A program made the position numbers and the translations under genes. This document shows positions 34,924-43,928 of a DNA stretch of 54,596 nt, in pieces. The stretch is from Hyphococcus sp. (GTDB lineage Bacteria > Pseudomonadota > Alphaproteobacteria > Caulobacterales > Parvularculaceae), in assembly GCA_021776295.1 (NCBI GenBank), contig JAJFGE010000151.1:1-54596 (forward strand). Reading direction: 5' to 3'. The notes under the pieces were generated by a model. It was not told the DNA's origin. It saw nothing but the letters and a program-made list of their open reading frames with translations, and ran no database searches. Within the stretch, counting starts at the first letter, position 1; the number at the start of each line of letters is the position of its first letter.

Positions 34924-34968
34924 CTAAACCCAGCCCGCAATTCCCGCCCCCGCGATTGCAATATCCAT
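34924..34968 (-). other. Possible relic of a flavoprotein N-terminus
   Basis: On the minus strand, ATG at 34968 opens MDIAIAGAGIAGWV and then a TAG stop. The GxGxxG Rossmann pattern is what FAD-dependent monooxygenases and oxidoreductases start with. Only 14 codons are left and nothing coherent follows before the regulator stop at 34867. It may be the stump of a deleted gene or chance. Confidence 0.25.
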
Positions 34969-35033
34969 AGCGCCCTTGGCCGAAAATCGAGGAGAGATTA
35001 TCGCCTGATTTCAAACGCCGCGTCCAGGTCACT

Positions 35034-35645
35034 TCAAAAAATGAACGGCGCCAGCCGGTAACGAACTTTCTGCGTGTAATCACGATAAGCATCATCCTGG
35101 ATGAGCATCCTCTCCTCAGCAAAAATCCGCCCGACAAGCAGCCCCCAGACAGCTGCATAAACCAGCATATTTCTCACCGTTGGCGCATACATCAGATAAC
35201 CGATATGAGAAAGCATATACCCTGCATACATGGGATGGCGTAGAAACGCGTACATGCCGCTTTTTTTCACGCCCCTATTTGCCGCGACCAAGCCAAAGCT
35301 GCGCCGCAAACTAAATTTTGAAAACACTTGAACAAGTGTTCCTAACAAAATCAGGATCAGCGAAACATTGACGGAAAACGGCTCCCCGCCGGCGCCAACC
35401 ATCAATGCCAAAAAAGTTCCCCCCGAAGCCAACAACCAGTCTTGCGGACGAACGGAGATATTCGTCGTTGGGCGCCGCAATATGAGAAGCACGACAACGG
35501 CGCCCTCAGACACCAGCAACAAAATGGGAATTAAACCTGCCAAATCGAGTTGCTCGGGCCAAATACGGCGCACGAAAAATATAAAGATTACCGTAACAAC
35601 AACCTGTTCCGCACGGTCGAGTATTCGTTTTTGAGTTTCGTTCAT
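35034..35645 (-). CDS. Isoprenylcysteine carboxyl methyltransferase (ICMT/PEMT)-family membrane methyltransferase
   Basis: A 203-aa protein with about five membrane helices. The C-terminal signature matches the family: KKSGMYAFLRHPMYAGYMLS for the SAM-binding loop and helix, and EERMLIQDDAYRDYTQKVRY for the conserved cytoplasmic E-E-L-Y-Y-V-R-P pattern. Bacterial members methylate lipids or small substrates in the membrane; no bacterial substrate can be assigned from sequence. It stands alone, convergent with the CadC-like regulator. Confidence 0.85.
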   Translation of the reverse strand: MNETQKRILDRAEQVVVTVIFIFFVRRIWPEQLDLAGLIPILLLVSEGAVVVLLILRRPTTNISVRPQDWLLASGGTFLALMVGAGGEPFSVNVSLILILLGTLVQVFSKFSLRRSFGLVAANRGVKKSGMYAFLRHPMYAGYMLSHIGYLMYAPTVRNMLVYAAVWGLLVGRIFAEERMLIQDDAYRDYTQKVRYRLAPFIF

Positions 35646-36075
35646 CCGGTCCCCGACGATCTCAATTAGTCACTTCTATGATAAATAGCGTGGCATGAAA
35701 GAGATTCCTAAATTGCGGTAAACAAAGTCCTACCGAAAAAGAATACCGACATGCCAGAGCGATTATAATTCAGCCTTTGTGAAATTTTTGAGTACGATAT
35801 GAGGTTTCCTGGCAAAACCACTCACTACCGCCGATTCACATGCAAACTTATATATACAAATGTGATCAAAAAATTGCGCCCTTCTCCAAGCTGTTTTGAC
35901 ACATATTGCGTCGTTTGAGCGCATCTTAATCCTACCGAGGAGGCGGCCCAGATCGTTAATGATTCGTTTCATTTAGGACCCTATACGTTAATGCGGGCGC
36001 GGTCGGCACAGTGTTGATATTGCGAAACAAACCCTGGCTGACTGATTTCATTCACATAGGCATGCCGGAAATAGA
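35646..36075. other. Gene-free interval
   Basis: 430 bases between two divergent genes. It is A+T-rich, and I see no RNA gene, repeat or convincing small gene. A minus-strand frame at 35763-35972 (69 codons) has no family features and an ordinary intergenic composition. It presumably holds the two divergent promoters. Confidence 0.5.
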
Positions 36076-36873
36076 ATGGAACTTTTCGATTTTTCAAAAT
36101 TTTTATTCTCAGCGGCCGTCTTTATACCGCTAGAGCGGTTAATCCCTCGCAACAAACATCAGCGATTGTTACGCCCGCTTCTACAATTGGATCTGGCGCA
36201 TGTATTATTCACGGGATTGGTAATCCGTGTGGCAAGCATTGCTTTCGTCATTACTGGTGTTTCAATCGGCGCGAAACTTACCCCGTCTGCATGGATCGAT
36301 AGCGTCTCCAGCCTGCCTCTCATCGTGCAGCTTTTAGCCATCATTGTGGTTGTGGACCTGGGGTTTTATCTCGTTCACCGATTATTTCATGAAATTCCAG
36401 CACTTTGGCGAATTCACGCCATTCATCATTCCATCGAGGACATGGATTGGCTGGCTGGCCATCGCGTTCATCCGGTTGATCAGATTTTCACACGTACAAT
36501 GACTTATACGCCAGTATTTATGCTCGGGTTTTCTGATACGGCAATCTATATTTCTTTCCTGATATATCATTGGCAATCGCTCTTCATTCACTCAAATGTC
36601 AATATCGACTTAGGTCCTTTTCGCTGGCTAGCCGCGTCGCCGGAATTTCACCATTGGCACCACGCGAACGAAAAAGAGGCGCTGGACAAAAACTTTGCCG
36701 GTCAATTGCCGTTCATTGATGTACTATTTGGCACATCCTTCATGCCATTAAACAGACGGCCCAAGCGATACGGAACCGATACCCCAACGCCGACAACTTA
36801 CCTTGCACAGATGATTGAGCCTCTACGGCCAGCCAAAACGCCGCATCCAGACCACATCACGCAGGGGCCGTGA
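36076..36873 (+). CDS. Fatty acid hydroxylase / sterol desaturase family protein
   Basis: A 265-aa membrane protein with a di-iron site formed by the family histidine boxes: HRLFH (about 101-105), HAIHHS (about 114-119), and EFHHWHHA (about 195-202), plus His in AGHRVH. Four to five hydrophobic segments surround them. Members oxidise lipids, carotenoids or sterol-like hopanoids in the membrane. The substrate cannot be told; nothing lipid-specific flanks it except the ICMT-like methyltransferase gene on the other strand. It is followed by a LytTR relic. Confidence 0.88.
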   Translation: MELFDFSKFLFSAAVFIPLERLIPRNKHQRLLRPLLQLDLAHVLFTGLVIRVASIAFVITGVSIGAKLTPSAWIDSVSSLPLIVQLLAIIVVVDLGFYLVHRLFHEIPALWRIHAIHHSIEDMDWLAGHRVHPVDQIFTRTMTYTPVFMLGFSDTAIYISFLIYHWQSLFIHSNVNIDLGPFRWLAASPEFHHWHHANEKEALDKNFAGQLPFIDVLFGTSFMPLNRRPKRYGTDTPTPTTYLAQMIEPLRPAKTPHPDHITQGP

Positions 36874-37098
36874 CCTCGTGATCACGACCGTGCGCCATTT
36901 AACTTTGCGGCGCTGTTTGAATGCCCAGGAACATGCGCCAATGCCGTACGCGTCCATCGGTCCTATGTCGTAAATACCAATCATATACAGGAAATCCGCC
37001 CGACTGGCGAAGGCGATGTAAAAATCGAAATGAGTGATGGAAAGGTTATTCCCGGCAGCCGGCGTTACCGTGACCGCTTACCGGCTAACGCCCCTTAA
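36874..37098 (+). pseudogene. Remnant of a LytTR DNA-binding regulator C-terminus
   Basis: The frame ending at TAA 37096-37098 reads AVRVHRSYVVNTNHIQEIRP, then TGEGDVKIEMSDGKVIPGSR and RYRDRLP, which is the distinctive end of LytTR domains (R-HRSY-VN, G--V--SRRYR). Upstream of about 36940 the frame degenerates and meets a stop at 36871-36873, so the receiver or membrane part and most of the DNA-binding domain are gone. It overlaps the convergent yqeY stop by 4 bases. Confidence 0.7.
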
Positions 37099-37553
37099 CT
37101 CAGCGTTTCTTTCACCAACTTTCCGGCGCTGCCGAAATCCATTTCGCCGGTATAGCGCTGTTTGAGCGCCGCCATGCATTTGCCCATATCTTTCAGGCTC
37201 GTCGCATCAAATTCCTTGATCACATCCGCAACCGCAGCTTTGATCTCATCGTTAGATAGCTGACGCGGCAAAAACTCGCGGACCACGACAATCTCGTTGC
37301 GCTCCTGTTCGGCAAGCTCGGGGCGGCACCCTTTTTCAAACGCAGCCGCGCTTTCCTCGCGCTGCTTGACCATCTTGGCGAGGATGGAAAGAATTTCTTC
37401 CTGGGTCGCGCCATTGCAGCGATCTTCCCCGCGCGCGGCAATATCGCGGTCTTTAATCGCCGCATTAATGAGCCGCAGCGTCGCCACGCGAAGCTTGTCG
37501 TCTCTGGCTTTCATAGCCGTTTTCAGGGCGGTGTCGATTTGCTCTCTAAGCAT
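37095..37553 (-). CDS. yqeY: GatB/YqeY domain-containing protein
   Basis: A 152-aa helical protein of the YqeY family, related to the tRNA-binding tail of GatB. Conserved segments: ATLRLINAAIKDRDI, EILSILAKMVKQREES, EFLPRQLSNDEI and KDMGKCMAALKQRYTGEMDF. Its role is uncertain; it is thought to touch tRNA or amidotransferase function. Its position divergent from carA is a common alphaproteobacterial arrangement. No signal peptide. Confidence 0.93.
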   Translation of the reverse strand: MLREQIDTALKTAMKARDDKLRVATLRLINAAIKDRDIAARGEDRCNGATQEEILSILAKMVKQREESAAAFEKGCRPELAEQERNEIVVVREFLPRQLSNDEIKAAVADVIKEFDATSLKDMGKCMAALKQRYTGEMDFGSAGKLVKETLS

Positions 37554-37600
37554 CGGTGTTTCTCCAAAAGCTTTTGCGCGCGCAATTCAAATTTGCGCCA

Positions 37601-37704
37601 CTAGAGCAAATCCGGGTTAAATTGAATCATGGCTTTGCTCTAGATTCTTTGTTTGCCGCATTTCTATCGGATAACCGCGTCACACTTATCCGGAAATGCT
37701 CTAG
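37601..37704. repeat. 104-bp MITE-like element with IS630-type ends
   Basis: It starts and ends with CTAG. The left end CTAGAGCAAATCCGG ... ATTGAATCA matches the IS630 right end (CTAGAGCGTTTCCGA ... ATTGAATCA), and the right end on the other strand reads CTAGAGCATTTCCGG, nearly identical to the IS630 left end. Inside, CTAGAGCAAA (37601-37610) pairs with TTTGCTCTAG (37634-37643). It has no coding capacity. It lies in the 325-bp gap between yqeY and carA and could be mobilised in trans by an IS630 transposase. Confidence 0.7.
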
Positions 37705-37878
37705 CCAGAGTTTAAATCTTTAAGGTTGTTTTGATTGGGTAAATTCTGTCTCGTGTATTGTTGACCCAAACGGCGCGCTCGCATAGCTTCGCGCCAATTT
37801 GCGCCGGCTAAAACCGCAATCGCCAGTCTTGCCGCGCCGCTGGCGCACCGCGCCAGACTTAAAAAGAGATATGCCTTC

Positions 37879-39048
37879 GTGAAAATTAGTCAAGCACCCC
37901 TGCCAAACCCTACCGCCGCGCTGATTTTAGCCGATGGAACAGCACTTTACGGCGAAGGGGTGGGCGCTGTCGGCGAGGCTGTGGGCGAGGTCTGCTTCAA
38001 CACCGCGATGACCGGCTATCAGGAGATTTTGACGGACCCGTCTTATGCGGCCCAAATCATCACCTTCACCTTCCCGCATATTGGCAATGTCGGCGTCAAC
38101 GCTGACGACGTTGAAAACGCATCGCCCGCCGCCGCCATCGCCGCGCGCGGCGCTGTCTTCCGCGCCAGCGTCACCAGCCCGTCAAGCTACCGAGCGCAAC
38201 TCGACCTTGGCGCATGGTTGCGACGCCGCGGTATTATCGCCATCGCCGGCGTCGATACCCGAGCCCTCACCGCCATGATACGCGAACACGGCATGCCGCA
38301 TGGCGTCATCGCGCATAACCCGTCGGGCGTCTTCGATATCGAGGCGTTGGCCGCGCGCGCCAAAGCCTGGCCCGGGCTTGATGGCCGCGACCTCGCCAAG
38401 GAAGTCACAACTTTGCAGTCTTACAACCATGATGAGACCGGCTGGATTTGGCCCGATGGTTACGGCGCACAAAACAAACGCGGCCCGCAAATTGTGGTCA
38501 TTGATTACGGCGTTAAGCGGAACATCCTGCGCCGTCTCGCCAGCGAAGGCTGCCGCGTCAAAGTCGTTACGGCGACGGCCAGCTATGAAGACATTATGCA
38601 AAACACACCCGACGGCGTAGTTCTTTCCAACGGGCCTGGCGACCCGGCCGCGACCGCACAATATGCAGCGCCCGTCATCCGCAAACTGATTGAAAACAAG
38701 ACGCCAATCCTCGGTATCTGTCTCGGCCACCAGATTTTAGCGCTAGCCGCCGGCGCCAAAACCAAAAAAATGGCCCAGGGCCATCACGGCGCCAATCACC
38801 CGGTCAAGGATATCGCCACCGGCAAGGTCGAGATCGTGTCGATGAACCATGGCTTTACCGTCGACAGCGACAGCCTGCCTGACACTGTCATCGAGACCCA
38901 TATCTCCCTGTTTGACGGATCAAACTCCGGCCTGGCGCTGAAAGACGCCCCGGCCATATCCGTCCAGCACCACCCGGAAGCCTCGCCCGGGCCGGAGGAC
39001 AGTTTTTATATTTTCCGGCGGTTTGTGGAGGGTTTGAACGCCACTTGA
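37879..39048 (+). CDS. carA: Carbamoyl-phosphate synthase small (glutaminase) subunit
   Basis: Supplies ammonia from glutamine for carbamoyl phosphate, used for arginine and pyrimidines. 389 aa starting at GTG 37879; the nearby ATG 37871 is closed after two codons. N-terminal small-subunit domain ([20 protein letters not shown]) and C-terminal class I glutaminase with Cys in [14 protein letters not shown] and His/Glu in [13 protein letters not shown]. carB lies 5.8 kb downstream on the same strand, separated by seven unrelated genes. Confidence 0.97.
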   Translation: MKISQAPLPNPTAALILADGTALYGEGVGAVGEAVGEVCFNTAMTGYQEILTDPSYAAQIITFTFPHIGNVGVNADDVENASPAAAIAARGAVFRASVTSPSSYRAQLDLGAWLRRRGIIAIAGVDTRALTAMIREHGMPHGVIAHNPSGVFDIEALAARAKAWPGLDGRDLAKEVTTLQSYNHDETGWIWPDGYGAQNKRGPQIVVIDYGVKRNILRRLASEGCRVKVVTATASYEDIMQNTPDGVVLSNGPGDPAATAQYAAPVIRKLIENKTPILGICLGHQILALAAGAKTKKMAQGHHGANHPVKDIATGKVEIVSMNHGFTVDSDSLPDTVIETHISLFDGSNSGLALKDAPAISVQHHPEASPGPEDSFYIFRRFVEGLNAT

Positions 39049-39063
39049 AGCACTATGGGTGAT

Positions 39064-40023
39064 CTAGCCTTGAAAATTTTCCGCAGCAAGACGGCTCGCC
39101 ATTAAAAAAAGCTTTTCGGACGAAGAAACATAGCGCTCCAGAGGAAAATTGTTCCGATGCAGCCCAAGCCAGCCGATACTAGCGCAAACGTAATTTGGAA
39201 GCAGTCTCAGCGAAACATCGCTGCGCTGAGAATAGCTATGCAAATTCTCAAGGATTCTGGTTTCGTTTTTTGTCGTTGATAACGCATATCTCAAAAAATC
39301 GACAAATGGGTAACCCTTTAAGTTTGCTGTTCCCCAATCTATCACGGAAAACGGATATTTTTTATCGCTGATAAACGGCCAGCTGCTTTTTAAGAGAATA
39401 TTTCCTAACCAAAAATCACCATGCTGAATAGTAAAGACTGGCTGAAAATCACACCGATCAATCATCTCCAGCGTCGCCTCCGCCGACTTTCGCAAGTCAG
39501 CAGAAAAGCGGCTTTCGCTGGCCAAATAGGATAACGGCTTTAAAAACTTTTCTTCAATGTCGTCATCCGTTAATGCTTGCTGCTTCGAGTCGTCACATAG
39601 TTCACATAGCCATTCATTTACGTCGTTCTCAATTATGTGTTTTTGTGCGCGCCGAACAAGTCTGTTTTCTGAAACTGGAATGAGCTTTGGATAAACCGCA
39701 AAACTCTGTTCGCCATGATTATCGTGAAAATCGGGCAGCAAAACCGTTTCCTGGATCGAAGGCTGAACGTGTTGATAGACGAGTTTAGTCTTATTGACGG
39801 CGGCGGCTACGAAGTTTGGAAAACGAGGATTTGAGATAATCAAAACGGCGTCATGGCGTCGCTTGCGCGCCTTGACCTTAAGGATCATTGCTGCGTCTGC
39901 GACCTGACTGTTGTTGTCAGGACGTGATATCCAGGACAGGCTCTCAATATTGAAGCTGCGGTTCAGCTTTTCGCCCGCGATCTTTACAATATCGATGACA
40001 TAGTCCTCGATCTCGAGGGTCAT
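39064..40023 (-). CDS. Aminoglycoside-phosphotransferase-like kinase
   Basis: About 319 aa from ATG 40023, 4 bases after the methyltransferase stop; ATG 40068 would overlap that gene by 41 bases. The kinase-like fold is indicated by the catalytic loop IQHGDFWLGNILL (H-G-D----N) and the metal-binding SVIDWGTANLKGYPFVDFL. The ATP-binding N-lobe is divergent. Such enzymes phosphorylate antibiotics, choline or sugar-like metabolites. Pairing with a methyltransferase suggests modification of one small molecule or glycan. The pair is clearly more A+T-rich than flanking genes, which hints at horizontal gain. Confidence 0.78.
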   Translation of the reverse strand: MTLEIEDYVIDIVKIAGEKLNRSFNIESLSWISRPDNNSQVADAAMILKVKARKRRHDAVLIISNPRFPNFVAAAVNKTKLVYQHVQPSIQETVLLPDFHDNHGEQSFAVYPKLIPVSENRLVRRAQKHIIENDVNEWLCELCDDSKQQALTDDDIEEKFLKPLSYLASESRFSADLRKSAEATLEMIDRCDFQPVFTIQHGDFWLGNILLKSSWPFISDKKYPFSVIDWGTANLKGYPFVDFLRYALSTTKNETRILENLHSYSQRSDVSLRLLPNYVCASIGWLGLHRNNFPLERYVSSSEKLFLMASRLAAENFQG

Positions 40024-40027
40024 GTCG

Positions 40028-40972
40028 CTATTGCTTTCTTGCAAGATATGCATGCGACGCTGCAACATTCTTTTTGAGAAACGTTGGCAGCTTGATAAAG
40101 AATTTATCCTTTTTGGCGAGATTTTCTGCCCTCATGTTACTGAGTTTTTTCATTCCTTCCGTATCGAAATATTCGACAAACGCCGGATTTCTTGCGTCCG
40201 GAAAAAATAAAATCGCCTGTAAATCAGAAAACCCAGCCTTAGAGATCAGTTTTTCAAATTTTTTCCGCGAATGGAGATAACCTTTCGGTTCATCTGGATG
40301 CTGGCTGCTTGAAAAAAAGCGACCCATCACGCGCGGCAAGGCGTTGCCAAATCGAATGCCTAGATGCTCGTCCATACCACCCAGAAGTATGCGGAGCGAG
40401 TACCTGTTTTTTGTTGAAACGAACATGCGGCCGCCGGGGCGAAGAATCCGCTGAATTTCGGAAAGCAAACGCAAATGAAATATTTCCGGATTAACATCCG
40501 CGCGACTGGCGCTCCACTCCAACACGTAATTCATAATAACCAGATTGAATGTGTTGGATTCATAGGGAAGATAACCACTCGCACCACCGGCGCTAAAACA
40601 CACATTGTTGGAGCCCGACTGCTCACACCACAATTTCGCAAACATCGCCTGTTCCGGAACAACTTCAAGCGCCTCAAGTTTGCTGCATTTCTTTGCGATA
40701 AGGCGCGTGTGTTGGCCCATACTGGCGCCAATTTCCAGAACAACGTCACTGTCCTCTATTTTAGTGAAATCAATATATTTCGCCCTAGTTTTATCGGTTA
40801 AATATTCAACATTGTGATTATGCCTATTGAGGGCCTCTTCGCATCCCATCTTTTCAGCGTCTTCGATAATCGCAATAAAATTATCTTGCGCTTTTTTCGA
40901 TTCTACTATGCTATGGTCGTCGAAGACTCTTACGCCTCTTTTCATTTCAAACCGCTTCGAATTTTCTGTCAT
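40028..40972 (-). CDS. Class I SAM-dependent methyltransferase
   Basis: A 314-aa enzyme. Motif I is DVVLEIGASMGQHTRLIAKK (about 74-93), the acidic end of strand 2 LEALEVVPEQ, motif post-I FNLVIMNYVLEW and motif III EIQRILRPGGRMFVSTKNR. These resemble UbiE/glycan-type methyltransferases, but the substrate is not evident. An N-terminal 60-residue helical region and a C-terminal extension (FIKLPTFLKKN) flank the fold. Operon with the downstream phosphotransferase-like gene. Base composition is lower in G+C than carA or carB. It may act on an antibiotic, lipid or surface glycan precursor. Confidence 0.83.
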   Translation of the reverse strand: MTENSKRFEMKRGVRVFDDHSIVESKKAQDNFIAIIEDAEKMGCEEALNRHNHNVEYLTDKTRAKYIDFTKIEDSDVVLEIGASMGQHTRLIAKKCSKLEALEVVPEQAMFAKLWCEQSGSNNVCFSAGGASGYLPYESNTFNLVIMNYVLEWSASRADVNPEIFHLRLLSEIQRILRPGGRMFVSTKNRYSLRILLGGMDEHLGIRFGNALPRVMGRFFSSSQHPDEPKGYLHSRKKFEKLISKAGFSDLQAILFFPDARNPAFVEYFDTEGMKKLSNMRAENLAKKDKFFIKLPTFLKKNVAASHAYLARKQ

Positions 40973-41048
40973 TCATTGGTTCCTTCTTCCTCGATTATAG
41001 GAAGGCGTTTGGGTTGCAGCTGAATACGGCGCGAAGCGTAACACTTGT

Positions 41049-41137
41049 TTAAGAAAACCAGAGTTCGCCATCCTTGCCAAGATCAGAAATAACAGCGCGA
41101 TCAGCGCCTATGGCCGAGATAGCAAGGCGGTGAGTTA
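41049..41137 (-). other. Possible relic of a gene 3' end
   Basis: In the gap between the methyltransferase and the YcaQ-type gene, one minus-strand frame reads ITHRLAISAIGADRAVISDL then GKDGELWFS and stops at 41049. The regular beta-strand pattern looks protein-like, but it is only 29 codons and has no start. I cannot assign a family. Confidence 0.2.
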
Positions 41138-41161
41138 TGTCCTAGCCGCACGATATCGGCG

Positions 41162-42343
41162 TCATGACGCGTCACACTTCCACGCCACATCTCTCGCGCC
41201 GACAAACCGACCGATGCGTTCCAGCTCCGCATCCAGCTTGCGCCGACGCGTATTGGTCGCCTTAACGCCCCTCTCCCACCAAATATTGTCGACGGATAGT
41301 GTTTTCTTCTTGCGGTCAGCGCGCACTTCGATGCGACCAACAAAGCGTTCGCCTTCCAGTATTGGGTAGACATAATACCCATACTGGCGTTTAGCTGCGG
41401 GTGTGAACATTTCTACGCGATATTCAAAGCCGAATAGCCGTTCAAGGCGCGCCCTGTCGCGGATAACCGGATCGAACGGATTTAAAATCCGCAACCGGCT
41501 GGTCGCGGGCTTTAACGCCGCCAGCCGCTCTTCAATATCGCCCGACGCCAAGGCTTTGTAAGCCTCGCCATTTGCCGCCTCAACCTCAACAGAGATGAGT
41601 TTTTTGCGGTTCTTCTTGGTCCAGGCTTTAACTTCGCCCAAACCAACGGCGTCCCAGAACCGTTGCAGATCACCTTCGCTGGCAAAACCGAGCCGTTCAA
41701 GAGCGTTGGAACAAAGCCAGTTCACTTGCCTGGCGTCGCTAACTGATTTGGTTCGGTATGCGCCGGGAATAATTTTTTCAGAGGTGTCATAGTGTTTGAT
41801 AAAATTCTTGCGATGACAGGTCGCCAGCACGCCCGCATACCAGTAAAAATCCAGCGCCACCTTATGCGGCGGGCGCGCCCAGACGTGGTTGGATTTTGAT
41901 TTCTGCCGAATTTCAAAGTCACGCGTCGATAGCGGGCCCTCCTCTTCCACGCGCTTTAAAATTTTCTCGCGCTCGCGTTTTGACGGCATCGCTTCGTACC
42001 ATCGGCTGTCTTCCACCCTTGTGCGCATGCGCACAAACTGGCGGCGCCAATAGGGATAAAACACCATCGGCAACACCGAGGCGTCGTGGGTGAAATGCTC
42101 AAAAACCATGCGGCTTTGCATCAACCGATCCAGCATCGGCTCACGGTAGTTCTGGTTGCGCGACCATAAAATATGATCGTGAGCGCGCGCGATGATGCGG
42201 ATGGTGTCAAGCTGAACAAATCCTAGGCGTTCAATAATTGCCGCGAGCCCCGCCTGATCAAGGGCGCCGGTTGGGGGTTGCAACAAGCCCTGACGGTCCA
42301 GCCATAACCGGCGCGCATCGCGATTTCGGATTGTCAGAGCCAT
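41162..42343 (-). CDS. YcaQ/AlkX-type winged-helix DNA glycosylase (HTH_42 family)
   Basis: A 393-aa protein of tandem winged helices. The catalytic loop FVQLDTIRIIARAHDHILWSR carries Gln-x-Asp, the version seen in E. coli YcaQ (AlkX), which unhooks DNA interstrand crosslinks and removes N-alkylpurines. Other family marks are WYEAMPSKREREKIL, LNPFDPVIRDRARLERLFGF and KRQYGYYVYPILEGERFVGR. It should act in repair of alkylation damage. The start ATG 42343 gives MALTIRNRDARRLWL, matching the family N-terminus. It is divergent from the MBL-fold gene. Confidence 0.9.
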   Translation of the reverse strand: MALTIRNRDARRLWLDRQGLLQPPTGALDQAGLAAIIERLGFVQLDTIRIIARAHDHILWSRNQNYREPMLDRLMQSRMVFEHFTHDASVLPMVFYPYWRRQFVRMRTRVEDSRWYEAMPSKREREKILKRVEEEGPLSTRDFEIRQKSKSNHVWARPPHKVALDFYWYAGVLATCHRKNFIKHYDTSEKIIPGAYRTKSVSDARQVNWLCSNALERLGFASEGDLQRFWDAVGLGEVKAWTKKNRKKLISVEVEAANGEAYKALASGDIEERLAALKPATSRLRILNPFDPVIRDRARLERLFGFEYRVEMFTPAAKRQYGYYVYPILEGERFVGRIEVRADRKKKTLSVDNIWWERGVKATNTRRRKLDAELERIGRFVGARDVAWKCDAS

Positions 42344-42440
42344 TTCGTTGTTCTCAACGTCGCCGACAGCAAGCCGCCAAGCGACTAGTCGCCAAGCTTG
42401 CCCGGTTCCCTTTTACGATGCAAATCGCTATTGACGGCCA

Positions 42441-43175
42441 ATGACCAACCCGCAAACCCAACCGCCCTTTCAGATTCGCGTTGTCCCGGTGACGCCGTTG
42501 CAACAAAATTGCTCCATAATCAAGGCGCCGTCCGGCAAAGCTGCGGTGGTCGACCCCGGCGGCGAGGCGGATAAAATCCTCAAAGCGGCCGAAGAGTTCG
42601 GTGCGACCATCGAGCAGATCTGGTTGACCCATGGCCATCTTGATCATGCCGGCGGCGCGGAAGCGCTAAAACGCAAAACCGGCGCACCGATCACCGGGCC
42701 GCACAAGGCCGACACGTTCTGGCTCGATGAAATCGCAGCGCAATGGGCGCAGTATGGCCATCCCGGCATGGGTGAGAATTGCGCACCCGACACATGGCTC
42801 AAAGATGGCGACACGCTTGCACTCGACGGCATCGAATTCAACGTCGTCACGACGCCTGGTCATACGCCGGGACATGTCGTCATCTATCACCAAGGCGCCA
42901 ATATCGCCTTTGTCGGAGACGTTCTGTTTGCCGGGTCGATCGGGCGCACTGACTTTCCCCAGAGCGACCACCAGGCCTTGATTGATTCCATCACCCAAAA
43001 GCTGTGGCCGCTCGGGTCCGAGATGCAGTTTGTACCCGGTCACGGGCCGGCCTCAACATTTGGGCGTGAGCGCCAAACCAACCCCTTTGTCGGCGATAGC
43101 GTTACTGGCTATCAGGGTGCAGAGCAAAGGCCGGGCGACGCTATCGATCAAAAGCTCGCCAAACGCTGGCAATAG
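42441..43175 (+). CDS. MBL-fold metallo-hydrolase, glyoxalase II-like
   Basis: A 244-aa zinc hydrolase. The metal motif LTHGHLDHAGG (HxHxDH), the third-site His in TTPGHTPGHVV, Asp in AFVGDVLFAGSIGRTD and the last His in FVPGHGPAS are all present. The sequence is of the YcbL/type II glyoxalase-like group, so thioester hydrolysis, for example S-lactoylglutathione, is likely. No signal peptide. A convergent DUF899 gene follows after 21 bases. Confidence 0.9.
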   Translation: MTNPQTQPPFQIRVVPVTPLQQNCSIIKAPSGKAAVVDPGGEADKILKAAEEFGATIEQIWLTHGHLDHAGGAEALKRKTGAPITGPHKADTFWLDEIAAQWAQYGHPGMGENCAPDTWLKDGDTLALDGIEFNVVTTPGHTPGHVVIYHQGANIAFVGDVLFAGSIGRTDFPQSDHQALIDSITQKLWPLGSEMQFVPGHGPASTFGRERQTNPFVGDSVTGYQGAEQRPGDAIDQKLAKRWQ

Positions 43176-43196
43176 GCCCGACGGCAAACCCGCCTA

Positions 43197-43898
43197 TCAA
43201 TCATACGCGTCTTTCAAGCGCAGCCATTCCATATTGTGTGAAAAACCGCTTTCATCGCGGCCTTTCGGTACAATATCGAGAAGGCGGTAGGCGCCCATGA
43301 GGTTTTCCAGCCCGCGTCCATAGGCTGAATAGGTGTGATAAATTCCGCCATCGTCGCCTTTTGCAAAGACGCTTACGCCCGGCGCCTCCCGGCACGGGAA
43401 ACCCTGCTCGCGATAATTATAATACCCTTTGCCGTCCAGTTCCGCATCCGTGAAGGAAACGTAGAAGTCGCGATTGAAATCAGAGCCTGCAGATGAAACC
43501 CAATTAAAGCGCCATCCCATTCGCCGCCTGAAAGCCTGAAGCTTTTCAAGCGGCGCTATGGAGACAACCGCAAAGCTAACATCACGCTGCGCGATGTGAA
43601 CGGCAGATGGGCCCGCGTGATCGGCAATGAACGAGCAGGATTTACACCCCGCTCCCCAGTCGGGCTCGAACATGAAATGATAGACAATGAGCTGGTCTTT
43701 GTCTTCGAACAGATCTTTGAGACTGACCTGGCCCGCGGCCCCCTCAAAAACATAGTCTTTGCTAATTTCCACCCAAGGCATCGCCATCCGTTGGCGTGTC
43801 AGCGCATCTCTCGCCTGCGTGGCTTGCTTTTCTTTCGCCAACAAATCGAGACGAGCCTTGAGCCATTCATCTTTGGAGACTATTTGACCGGTTTTCAT
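43197..43898 (-). CDS. DUF899 family thioredoxin-like protein
   Basis: A 233-aa cytoplasmic protein of the DUF899 group, which has a thioredoxin-like fold. The signature LIVYHFMFEPDWGAGCKSCSF holds a CxxC pair (CKSC), followed by RRMGWRFNWVSSAGSDFNRD and VSVFAKGDDGGIYHTYSAYG. The biochemical function of the family is not established; redox chemistry is inferred from the fold. It is 30 bases downstream of the SRPBCC gene on the same strand and may share its ArsR control. Confidence 0.9.
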   Translation of the reverse strand: MKTGQIVSKDEWLKARLDLLAKEKQATQARDALTRQRMAMPWVEISKDYVFEGAAGQVSLKDLFEDKDQLIVYHFMFEPDWGAGCKSCSFIADHAGPSAVHIAQRDVSFAVVSIAPLEKLQAFRRRMGWRFNWVSSAGSDFNRDFYVSFTDAELDGKGYYNYREQGFPCREAPGVSVFAKGDDGGIYHTYSAYGRGLENLMGAYRLLDIVPKGRDESGFSHNMEWLRLKDAYD

Positions 43899-43928
43899 AA
43901 CCGGCCCTCTGTTCGCGAATGCATAGGA

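Noticed and set aside
35763-35972. 69-codon minus-strand frame in the gene-free interval
   Set aside because: No family features, ordinary A+T-rich intergenic composition, no convincing ribosome site.
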